A DNA stretch of 64,000 nucleotides from Endomychus coccineus (lineage: Eukaryota > Arthropoda > Insecta > Coleoptera > Endomychidae), in the NCBI GenBank assembly GCA_958510875.1, contig OY294068.1, positions 167,471,962 to 167,535,961 on the forward strand, written 5' to 3'. Each line of letters begins with the position of its first letter. The stretch's first letter is position 1. The notes beneath the pieces were generated by a model. The model had not been told where the DNA came from. It did not search any database and saw only the letters and a list, made by a program, of their open reading frames with translations. A program made the position numbers and the translations under genes. This document shows positions 1 through 12,200 of this stretch, one piece after another.

Positions 1-259
1 GTATGGTGAAAAGAAACGATCAATGTCTCTGTCCCGGTAACGTGCGTCCGTTCGCCAACATGACGTGTCCTAAATTCAACGGTACATGTCGAACGGATCA
101 CTTCACTTGCGGAAATGGCGTTTGCGTACCTAACGGGTGGCGATGTGATAACGAAGACGATTGCGGCGATAATTCCGATGAGGACCAATGCAACACGAAA
201 ACTTGCCCTCCTAATTACTTCGTTTGCGGAAATGGTAAATGTTTGCCGCACTTTTGGAG
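1..259 (+). CDS. SORL1: SORL1 exon: end of EGF-like segment, LDLa 1 and start of LDLa 2
   Basis: Open from the window edge in the frame starting at base 3. It contains CLCPGN (end of an EGF-like module), one full LDLa repeat (CPKFNGTC to DEDQC) and the first half of a second. The donor is GAG|GTAAGT. The split codon AG+A (Arg) joins the exon at 2294. The true start lies upstream of the window. Confidence 0.93.
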
Positions 260-3200
260 GTAAGTTTCAAACATCCAATATTATCCTTTTTGATTGATAA
301 TGTAACACTTTATTTTACCGCAAATTTAATAATATAACTATGCGTAACTGCAGTTTTGACCTTCTAAAATGTCATTCTCAAATAAAGAGTATTTTTGGCG
401 TGATCAAGACTGCTGATACGTGTCGAAGCTGTAAGATCATTTTTATTCAATAATGTTTGTAATTTCATCATGCAAAGATTAACGTCAGAACAACGATTGC
501 AAATAGAAATTTATTAGGAAAATAAATAATCGTCCACCCGAACAAATAATTTGGGGAAACATGGATTCATTTCGCACCTCGTTTACCAGAAAAAAATTGC
601 GTAATGAAGAAAATATCGGCGCTGTTGAAACAAACGTCACTATTCGGTATTGTACGCAACAATTGGACTTTTGTGCGTCCAATTCATGGAAAATTCAATA
701 CAAGATTCAGTTCGTACAAGAGTTGACCATCGTTTGCGTAGTGTGCAAGAGAACCTTTGTTTCATCGAAAAGTTTGGTTTAGCGATGATGCTCATTTTTG
801 GCTTTGTCAGCAATTGAAATTGTCGCGTTTGAAATGCGATTCTTTGAAAGCCAGAAAAATGCACTGTTTGGTATGCTCTATGGGTTGAGGAGTCATCAAA
901 CCGTGCTTCTTCATAATTGATGTTGTCCAGCGTGTTACCGTTAATGGTGAACGATATAAAGCTTTGACAACAGACCTTCATACACCAATCGGGTGGTATG
1001 CATCTAGGGAAAGATATGGTTCCAACAGGACGGCGCTATATGTCATACAGCGCGTGAAACGATGGATTATATATAGCACACTAGAAATATTACTATTGAG
1101 CGAAACGTTCGATTATCAAGTTATTTCGCGAAATGGACATGTCAATTGCCACCATTCCTCTGGCTTATAGTAGACTATGAAGGAATTTATTGAGCGAAAC
1201 TGCACCATGAGCCTGTTTTGACGCCTCTGGCTTATAGTAGGCTATGGATGAATTTATTGAGCGAAACGTTCGACTATCAAGTTATTTCGCGAAATAGACA
1301 TGCCAATATGCCTCTGGCTTATAATAGGCTATGAATGGATTTATTGAGCAAAACGGCACCATGAGCCTGTTTTGACGCCTCTGGCTTATAGTAAGCTATG
1401 AATGGATTTATTGAGCGAAACGTTCAATTATCAAGTTATTTCGCGAAATAGACATGTCAATTGCCAACATGATCCTGTGACTTGACGCCTATGGCTTATA
1501 GTAGGCTATGAATGGATTTATTGAGCAAAACGGCACCATGAGCCTGTTTTGATGCCTCTGGCTTATAGCAAGCTATGAATGGATTTATTGAGCGAAACGT
1601 TCAATTATCATGATCCTGTGACTTGACGCCTATGGCTCGCTATACGTAATAAATAGTGCAACGGAAGTATTGTAATCAGCGTAAAATAAAGTATCCGGGT
1701 TTTCGCGGATATATCGGGTTTTCTAGAATTTTTGAATCGATCTAGACTATTTTTGACATGATGTCTGTATGTGTACGTGCGTAAATTTGGTAGATGGGGT
1801 CTTTGGGGTAGATCATGAAATTCAAAAATTCAAGATGGCGGTCGAGTTTTGTGATTATGGTCAGATTCTATTCAATACCGAAGTGCAATTACCAAACAGA
1901 TATAAAATTATTATTTGATAATGAGACTTCGGTTTGGAAACTCTAGTAACGTTTTTGTTAACAGTAGTATACAACAAATTAATTGTTCTTCCATTTAATC
2001 ATATTGATGATAAATTACCATAGAGTAATGACTTCTACCATCGATTTTTTGATAAAAAAGTACTATTTCTACTGTACCATCACATCCTATAACTTTCCAA
2101 TATAAGCTGTCACAAAGTATGATCATATTAAAAATCTGAAATATTAATTTTGTTTATGACCAAGGTAGCTTAATAAATATGCCGCTGCTCTATATAGCAA
2201 GAGCAATAATTTCATCATCCAATTCTAATTTAGCAAGCCTTCAATAAAATTGTCAACAACCCATCAATTACATGTCTCGTCTCAATATTTCAGATGTGAC
2301 TATGCAGCCGATTGTACTGATGGTTCGGATGAGTTGAATTGCCCCAAACAAAATTGTTCCAAAAACCAATTTACTTGCGCAAATGGTCGATGTATCGCCG
2401 CGCAATGGAAGTGCGATGGCGAAAATGACTGCAGAGATGGGTCAGATGAATTGGACTGTAGTCCACCAGAACCAGTCACATGTAAAAGTAAGTGATTATT
2501 AATATTTTAATAAGAATAATGAACTAAAATAGTCAACAGTGATGACTGATGAATGATTCTGTATTGCAAAAAACTGAACTGAAAAACTATGCTTCCTATT
2601 TTGCAATATTTCATTTTAAACAAACAAAACACAATCACTAGCTACCCTTATATTTTATTCAGTGAACACTTAAGGTTTAATAACGATGTCCCATTCATAG
2701 TTTACATAAAATGTATAGAATCACAGTTACAGATTCAATTTCATTTACAGGTGACGAATTCCGTTGCAAAGCCGGTGGTGTAACGTGTATTCCGACAACG
2801 TGGATATGCGATGGTGAAAGAGATTGCAGAGATAATTCGGACGAATCAGATTGTAAAAATAACACATGTCTTGATGTCATCCAGTTCTCGTGCGGACCTT
2901 CCGATTTGTGTATTTATCGAACCTGGGTATGTGATGGAGAAAAAGACTGCGCTGATGGAAGAGATGAACTCAATTGCACTTCACAAAAACCCACGCCAGG
3001 TCATAAATTCAATGATCCGTTCATTCCTGAGGTGAGCGAAATATATTTTTCTAAATATTAAAGTTGTTGGTTGGAAATTTGGTAAGTTGTTCATTAACTA
3101 TTGAAGAAGATGATCCCGCACCACAATTTTTTTTATGGCCATTTTACAAAAGTGCTTTTTTTGCATTAAGCTGCGGTTTGCAAAAAGTATACATCCGACC

Positions 3201-6200
3201 TTGCTGAAATTCTGTGTGGTACTTGGTGGGCTCAAAAGCTACAACCTATTAAGCTCTTTAAAAGAACAAGAGTTATGAATTTTTGAAATTTCGAGGAAAA
3301 TCGATGATTTTTTGCAATTTACGGGGTCACCGCTGAACCAATCGGGTTTATTCGCAGTTCATTTCTTCCGTCTTTTTACGGCGCATAAGCTAATTAAAAG
3401 CTTTTTTCCGACGATGTCCGACGCGAAAAACCGGTTTTGGCCATTTTTATCATTTTTTTTTGACCATTTGCGATGATCAAAAAGTGTTCGATTTTAGTTT
3501 CTTCAATTTGTATCATAATTATCTACTTAAGGCAATTTTTTTCTCCGAACTCAGAATTAAAAACTCCAAAAAGCTAATTCTATCACACTAAATGATGAAA
3601 ACTAAGACTAACTAAATAATAAAGATAAACACTAAAATTTACTATGAAAACAAAATACTGTTCTTGCTGACGTCAGTAAAAAGATATAGCGTAAATTACT
3701 TCTAAGAATTTGAATGGAGCTGTCCGTTACTTTGTGATATTCCGTTTTTACAGATAAAACAAGAAATTTTACTTTGTTAAATATGATTTTATTTAAAAGA
3801 AAATTGATTGCAATTTCGATCTTAACGGTTCTATTAAAATATACAATAGAGCAGCCAAATGGGTATTGCACCCGTAAATTCTTGGTAAATGGATCGATTT
3901 TGATGGGACAAAGTGCATTCTCTTCAGAATGTAATCAGAAAAAAAGTTGACCAAAAATAAAGTTGCGCAAATTGTTTATATTGTTTATAAACAATTTAAT
4001 TAGTTAATTTTAAAGATTACATAAAAATTTCTAAAAAATGCAGAATTGACCGTTTTTGATCATATAACGACTATTTTTTATTATAATCAATTTGTTTATC
4101 AACAAAAGAGATGAATTCGACCAAAACTTCGACTAGGGTCATTTTCGGATAATTTTGGCATTCTGAGTTCGATTTTATCGTCAATATCGTCGAATATATA
4201 CCCACAAATTTGCTAATTTGTTATAAACAAATTATATTTATTATTAAATATAAGAATTTGACAAAAATGTCGAGTGTATAGTCGTTGTCGAATAATTTTG
4301 TCCTCCTGAGTACGATTTTATTGCTGTTATGGTCTTTAAATGCATTCTCGTGGAAAATTTTAAAATCTAATTAGAAAAAAGCAATAAAAATGTTGGTGTT
4401 TTAGTATGACAAAGTATCAATAAATATATATAAAATTAAACATATTAATTTATTTAAGGAGGTATGGGAGAGTTGTTACGAAAGGTAAAGCAATTATTTA
4501 AAATTAAGCATGCCATTTTTTTATTATATTAAGACTTATACATTTCATCAATTTTGTCTTAAAAATCACGTCTGAGGGTGCATACTTACACTGGGAATAA
4601 TTAATGAAGGTATAAATAGGAAATACGTCGTAATAAATATCATTACGATGGCAAATATTATCAAGCGACATTTTATTCAAATAAATATGACACTTTATTG
4701 CGTTTCAATTTTGTGATCAGTATTTTAAACCACACCGATGCCTACAAGCGACTGGTCTTGAATAAAAGTTCAACAGCTTTTAACTGTCAAAAACTTACAC
4801 TGGGAATGATTAATAGACGTTTCCGTTACAGAATGGAACTTGTCATGATTGGATGTACAATTGTTCAAATCAAAAGTGTATTCCATATTGGTGGAAATGT
4901 GACGGTTCTGACGATTGCGGAGACGGTAGCGACGAAGTTGGATGTCCCATGGTGGTTACGAAAACTACAACATCGACTACATCGAAACCAAGAACAATTT
5001 GCCTCCCCAATCACTATCAATGTGCTTCAGACGAGTGTATCCCTCAATCCTGGGTGTGCGACGGAATGTCAGATTGCCGCGATGACGAAGATGAAACTAA
5101 TTGTAATGGCTTATCTCATTGCAGTCTGAAACAATTTCGATGTCATATCGACGGCAGTTGTATTTCGGTAAGTCATTTCAGTGGAATTACGTTATAATTT
5201 ATTTGCGGATGAGCGAAATTGTCATTTTTTGTGTTTGATTGTGCACTTGTGTTCATGTGTAGAAATAACTCATAGACCGGTTTTTTTGTATACGTTGTCT
5301 AGTTAATATCCTGTGCTGCTGTTTAGGTTATTGAGATTAGATTTTCATATTATGTTGTCTGGTTAATATCCTGTGTCGCGGTTTAGGTTATTGAGATTAG
5401 ATTTTCTATTGCCTTGATCATTTTAATCTGATATAAATATGGGGCTAGTATTTTAGTGTCTTAGAAGAAGATTTAATAATTGCTTGTTCCGTTTCCACAC
5501 TTCTCAAATAGTACAATAAAATTGTCGAAATAAAGTCCGTTACTTCAAAAAAAATTTTACCCGGCGATTCTTCTTACCAGCGTTAAGGGTCATTAGACAA
5601 ATCAAGGCGCCATCTTGAAAAAAATTGTAATTGTTTTTCTCACGATCTATTGGTCACTGAAAAATGTTTTGAACAAAAATGTTCTAAATAAGATTCTACA
5701 CATTTTGGTGCGAAACCGTTGTAGAGTGTTCTAAAGATAAAATCTGTTTCCGCCATTCTAGCAACGTGGGAGTGTTTTTTTTTTTTTTTTTCGAATAATT
5801 GTCTGTATGAAAATTGTAGCTCTTTTAAAATTGAGCTAGAATCACTTTGATAGTCTCCGAGTTACCCCTAGCTATCCAAACAGTGCGCGGCGTGGAAAAT
5901 GTATATTCTGGCACAGCAAAGTAGACATTTCTCTCATGTAATGTAGTCCAGGCAATAAGCCGGGAAAAAGGCCATAACAAAAAATGGTAGGCTAGAATTT
6001 CAATTTTTTTTGCATTTTGTTCCCAATACCCCATAGATCATTCATGACTATCAAGACCGCGGGGGTCGACCTTTCTACCCCCCCCCCCCCCCAAAACGGG
6101 GTTTCAACCCCTCAGAGGAGCATTCTTATAAAAACAATACAAAAGTTTAGAAAATTAATGAATTAAGAGCCGAAAATGACCTAGTATGTTTTTTGGGTCG

Positions 6201-9200
6201 CGGATCACGACTCTGCAATAAGTTTTCTCGGAAAACTCCATCCAAATGAGAAATTTGAAAAATTTATATATAATTTTGTTGCAAAAATGACCGCTAGTAG
6301 GTTTTTTGGGTCGCTGATCACGATTCCGGTGCTATTTTTTCCAAAAAACTCTCCAGGTGGAAAATTCGGGAAATTTGAGATTTTCCTGAGACGGTTATGA
6401 ATAATAAAGTATAATTGTGTTGCAAAAAATGACCTCTAGTAGGTATTTTGGCTCGCTGATCACGATTCCGCTGTTTTTTTTTCCCAAAAAACTCCAGATG
6501 GAAAGTTCGGGAAATTTGAGAGTTTTTTTGGGGAAAAGTAATAGCGGAATCTTGATCAGCGACCCAAAAAACCTACTAGAGGTCATTTTTGCAACAAAAT
6601 TATACTTTATTTTCCATAACCGTCTCAGGAAAATCTCAAATTTCCCGAATTTTCCATCTGGAGAGAGTTTTTTGGGAAAAATAACAGCGGAATCGTGATC
6701 AGCGACCCAAAAAACCTACTAGAGGTCATTTTTGCAACAAAATTATACTTTATTATTCATAACCGTCTCAGGAAAATCTCAAATTTTCCATCTGTAGAGA
6801 GATTTTTGGAAAAAAATAACAGCGGAATCGTGATCAGCGACCCAAAAAACATGCTAGGGCTCATTTTCGGCTCTTAATTCATTGATTTTCTGAACTTTTG
6901 GATTGTTTTTATAAGAATGCTCCTCTGAGTGGTTGAAACCCCGTTTTGGGGGGGTAGAAAGGTCGACCCCCGCGGTCTTGATAGTCATGAATGATCTATG
7001 GGGTATTAGAAACAAAATGCAAAAAAAAAATGAAATTCTAGCTTACTATATATTTTTTTTTATTTTCCGGTTTGCCTGGACTAATGCTCAAGTAGTTTGA
7101 ATTGAAATGGGTTTCCAGGTGCAAAAAGTAAAAAGTGGAATTGGCTTCACATCTTGAAAAAACTTTCAAACTTTTATCGCAAATATAAAACTACAACTGC
7201 ATTATCCCAAGATATCCAAATATCAATTACATTTTTTTATTATAATTTTTTTCAGCGAGAATCTGTTTGCAACCATTTATTCGATTGTCCAGATGGATCG
7301 GATGAAGTAAACTGTGATCCTAAATTACCGAACATTCCCGAAGGGCCTAGTTGTGCCACGGGATACTTTTCATGCGACAGTCGTTGCTTGCCATTGAACT
7401 CGCTCTGCGATGGACGAAGAGACTGCCCCGATGGATTTGATGAGTCCAATTGTACCAACACTTCCAGAATTTACCAAATCTTATTGATGGGCGTTGATGG
7501 GCATGGTATAACCGAGTCAAGTTTGCTACTTTTCTGGTGGGTCCCTATTCCGAACAATCTAAAACTTGAGTTCTTGCCTTCGATCAGTACAGTTGGTGAT
7601 AAAGTATGGACCAACAAAACTTGGACTGATAATTCCGAATACAACTTCACCAATTTGCAGCCGTATACAATATACAATATGACTGCATATATAAGAATAA
7701 AAGGCAGTCAAGTTGTTTTTCCTCCTGCTAAATACTTTATCGCTTCCACAGAAGAAGGTGAGTTTTGAATGCAGTTATATAAAGAGATTAGAATAATGAT
7801 GTCATGACTATAATAAATCATATACTAGGGCAGCGTCTAAAATTCCCGCAAACTAATCTATGGATCGGTTTGTCATGTAAATTGTACGTGATTATATTAG
7901 CAGTCACAAACGTCAAAATATATCGAATCCCTTTTACCTCGTTTGGGATTGAGTTTCGAAAAATCCGTACTTAGCGGGTGCCTACGTCGCTTGAAGCCTT
8001 TATAGTTTCGGAGATTTTCTGATAAATGTGTCAGTTATTGAATGAGTATATGGGCAATTCTAAATTCAAGGGGGCGGCGTCTGCGGAACTTGCCGGGGCA
8101 ATTTTTTTCCATTTCTACATCGTATTTGAACTCGTTTACCGGGATTTAGAGATTAAAATACCTTTTAAACAGTTTTTTTATGAGTTTTCTCAATTTTTGT
8201 TGTTGTTTCCCAACGAGAATGTCAAAAACAGTTTTTGACCCCAAAAATCGACATTTTATAGTTGATAAACGTCCAAGAAGTCATTTCCGATCGAAAATTG
8301 GCCGCTGAATCCGAAAATGGTGTCAGTTTCCTTCCATAATCCATCATTTTCTGTCCATTGGCTGACTCTCGGCAAAATACCATTTTTTACGGCGTCATAT
8401 CGGTGTAAGCAGCCATTTAAAAAAATATTTTTTTCTTGCAAATTCTGCTGTTTTTACCTCAGCTTTACGATCAAATAAGAATTCTTCTGACTAAAAAATG
8501 GGTTTTTTAGAGGTCGAAAAATTGAAAAAAACTAAAAAAAAGACAAAAAACCTATATTACTGTACAAAAATCTGCCGTCAGGTCGCTGACAAGTCTTGTT
8601 TTGTGACATATGACCTCGGAATCGGATTCAGCGGGAAATTTTACGAACAGTTCCCGAACTTCATCCAACAGTTTTTACACTCCAGTATACCAGTAATTTT
8701 ACGCCAAAAAAACAGGTAAACGTAATTTTCTTCCAGTTTTTTACTTTTTTCGATCTCAAAGTTGCAGAATTTAGAATTGTAAGTAGAATATTTGGATTCC
8801 TTGGACAATTTTCGATGAAGAACATGCTATCACATTATTTTTTTAAATATTTTGGTGCTTTGGAAAAGCAGTTTGAAAAAAAGCTTTTTCGTAGCTGCAA
8901 ATCAAGAGACTTCGTTTCTTTGTAATTTTTGAAGCTTGTTTTTTAGAACTTTAAATCGACTAAAACAGTGATCAAATGACTGATTTTGATGTAAAATTTC
9001 CCAAGCATTCTGATTCTGACAATTTTTCAATCCCATATGATGACCAAGAGCCACAAAATTCAACAAAGCGCAAAAAATAGAAGACAAAACAACGAAACCA
9101 AATATAAATTAGTGTAATTTAGTAATTTTGTGGCTCTGGGTCATCATGTGGGATTGAAAAATTGTCAGAATCAGATTGCTTGAGAAATTTTACATCAAAA

Positions 9201-12200
9201 TCAATCAATTTTGATCACGATTTTAGTAGATTTAAAGTTTTAAGAAACAAACTTCAAACATAAAAAAAAAACGAAGTCTCTAGATTTGCAACTACGAAAA
9301 AGCTTTTTTTTTAACTGGTTTTCCAGTACCAAAATATTTTTAAAAATAATGTAATCGCATGTTTTCGATCGAAAATTGTAGTAATCCAAATATCTTACTT
9401 ACAGTTCTAAATTCTGCAACTTTGAGGTCGAAAAAGGTCAAAAACTGGAAGAAAATTACGTTTACCTGGTTTTTGGCGTAAAATTAATGGAGTTTAAATA
9501 AAAACTGTTGGATGACATTCGGGAACTGTTTTCTTATCGTAAAATTTCCCGCTGAATCCGATGTCGGGGTCATATGTCCCAAAAAAAGACTTGTCAGCGA
9601 CCTGACAACAGATTTTTGTATAGTAATATTGGTTTTTGTCGTTTTTTAATTTTTTTCGATTTTTCGACCTCTAAAATTCATTTAGTCAAAAGAATTCTCA
9701 TATTATCGTAAAACTGAGATAAAAACACGCAGATTTCGCTGGAAAAAAAAATTAAGTGGCTGCTCACACCGATATGACGCCGTCAAAAAAAAGGTATTTT
9801 GCCGAAAATCAGCTAACGTATAGAAAATGATACGTTATGTAAGGAAACTTGGCACTATTTTCGGATTCAGCGGCCAATTTCCTATCGGAAATGACTTGGA
9901 CGTATATTTACTATAAAATGTCGATTTCTATTGTTATACTTCTAAATGCCGGTAAACGAGTTCAATGTCTTATGTTTTTTCTCTAAAACGCATATTTTCC
10001 GAGATAATTCTGGAAAACTGCAGAAAGAAATGTATATGTATTATGTAGCCCGCTCTAGCGGAAAAACAAAGAATAATGAGAAATTCAAAAGACTCATATC
10101 GATTGCAAATTTTTTTCTCTACAACATTGACGTATTGTGTATTTTCTCTAAAATGCATAGTTTTCGAGAAAAACTCAAAAAACCTCGGAAAATTATATAC
10201 ATACATTTATTCCTGGAAATTCCGGGATTTTCACGACTGCGGGTGGTTACAAAATGGTTTCTACAATCAAAACTCATCCTCAACTTGGTATAGGTCATAT
10301 AGCTGCTTCAAAAATTTCGACCTATATATGTATGTTAGGAAAATAATAGAGAAAGACACTGACTAATATTTTATTACGATGTTTTGTATACGAGAGCTCT
10401 TTACAAGTTGAATAATAATAAGTTAATGCTCTACCTCGCGTTCTCACTTGCCGAGGTTCGGTTGTTAGGGGCTTCCCCGTAATCGCCGATAGCTCTGGAT
10501 CCGACAGACTGGCGCCAGAGATGACCTCAGCCAGTTGTAGTAGTTAGTCAATCCAATATTACCAGCATTTATGCTAACACGGCGATCCTGCTTGTATGCG
10601 TCCTCGCACCATTCAAGCCACTTTAGAAATAGCTCTCAATACAAGTAATACCTATTCAATGAAACAAATAAACAAAACATTTCATTATCAAAACATATCA
10701 AGTTTTACAAATAAATCTCAACATAACATTTGATATCACAATCAGTTAAGGTTCGAAAATTTAGTATTGCAACCAGTTAAGATTCCAAAATGTAGTATTG
10801 CAACCAGTTAAGGTTCGAAAATTTAGTATTGCAACTAGTTGAGGTTCGAAAATTTAGTATTGCAACCAGTTAAGGTTCCAAAATTTAGTATTGTGTTAGG
10901 AAAATAATAGAGAAAGACACTGATTAATATTTTATTACGATTTTTTGTATACGAGAGCTCTTTACAACTTTAATAATAAGTTAATGATCTACCTCGCGTT
11001 CTCACTTGCCGAGGTTCGGTTGTTAGGGGCTTCCCCGTAATCGCCGATAGCTCTGGATCCGACAGACTGTCGCCAGAGATGACCCCAGCCAGTTGTAGTA
11101 GTTAGTCAACCCAATATTACCAGCATTTATGCTAACATGTATATACAATTTGTAATAGATTTATTTATTTAACTCCTAAATTAATACCCATTGACCTGTA
11201 CTATTTAATTATTCTTTACACAAATTTCAGCTGTACCTTCGGAGCCATGGAATGTGACAGCAACTCAAATGAATGGAACTGACGTTTTAATTTCGTGGGT
11301 AGAACCTGCCCATCCAAACGGTTTAATTTGTAATTACGAAATACGTTGGTACACGAACCCAAACGTACCACCGTACCGATTGAAATTGAGTGGCAATGGC
11401 ACTTCTCACATAATGGCTGTAGACTTCAAACACAACGTGACCTACTTTTTCTATGTAGGTACAGATACATCTTGTATTCACTCGTGTTCTAACCATTTTC
11501 CGTTTTACAGGTTGTCGCCTATAATAAGATACACGAGAGCAAGATGTCAGAAAAAGCGAAACTTACCTTCGACGGTGACTCCAATTTGGAACCGGTGGAC
11601 GATTTCAGAATTTCGTCTAAATCGAACAGTAGTGTAGATTTGGCTTGGAATTACAAGAATCCCAAAGAAGGATTCGCAATATCGATTTCGGCAGAAATGC
11701 AAGAAATGCAATATCCAAAAATACTATCTAGAACCACAACCAGTAATAACATTACTATAGACAAACTGTCTCCTGGGGTCACTTACACGTTTAAGGTAAA
11801 ATAAATACCACGAACACACGCATTTCTCGAGGTTGATTACTTTTTGATTTTTTACAGATTCGTGCCTACAAGAAATCATTCAATGGACCAGAGACGTTCT
11901 TATCTGCAATGACGGATGGCACCCCGCTACCCGAAATCACTAAAATCGATAGTACCCTTTTTAGAGGAACATCTGTGGAACTTACTTGGAATAAGCCGAA
12001 CGACAGTAGAAACGTTAATTGGACTTACGGAATTTATTATGGTATAGAAGAGGAACAACTATTTGAAAGTGAGTTGACATTTTATATAAACCTCAAAGCA
12101 GAATTCGAGAGAATAGATTGGATAATATTGTTATCCGTACGTAGCTTTTTTGTGACAGAAAATTGCTTGGATCATTTTTATGCAAATCAAATTTGTATTA

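Larger units (their letters stand above)
260..2293 (+). other. SORL1 intron with mariner relic and derived tandem repeats
   Basis: Intron bounded by GTAAGT and TTTCAG. It holds a decayed transposase (about 440-1000) and a tandem array (1040-1645). The rest, 1650-2290, is AT-rich and shows no recognisable gene or repeat. Confidence 0.85.
7758..11230 (+). other. SORL1 intron with long fold-back and TRIM-like element
   Basis: 7758-8117 shows no gene. A fold-back fills about 8118-9977. 9980-10330 has an imperfect 175-bp tandem duplication (both copies have TTTTCTCTAAAA(C/T)GCAT) and no gene. An LTR-flanked element occupies 10333-11137. Confidence 0.8.

Noticed and set aside
3100..3560. Possible gene in the third listed SORL1 intron
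   Set aside because: No ORF or motif; homopolymer runs and stops in all frames.
11455..11460. Alternative SORL1 donor GTAG|GTACAG
   Set aside because: It shifts the frame after YFFYV and destroys the VVAYN strand of the FN3 domain.
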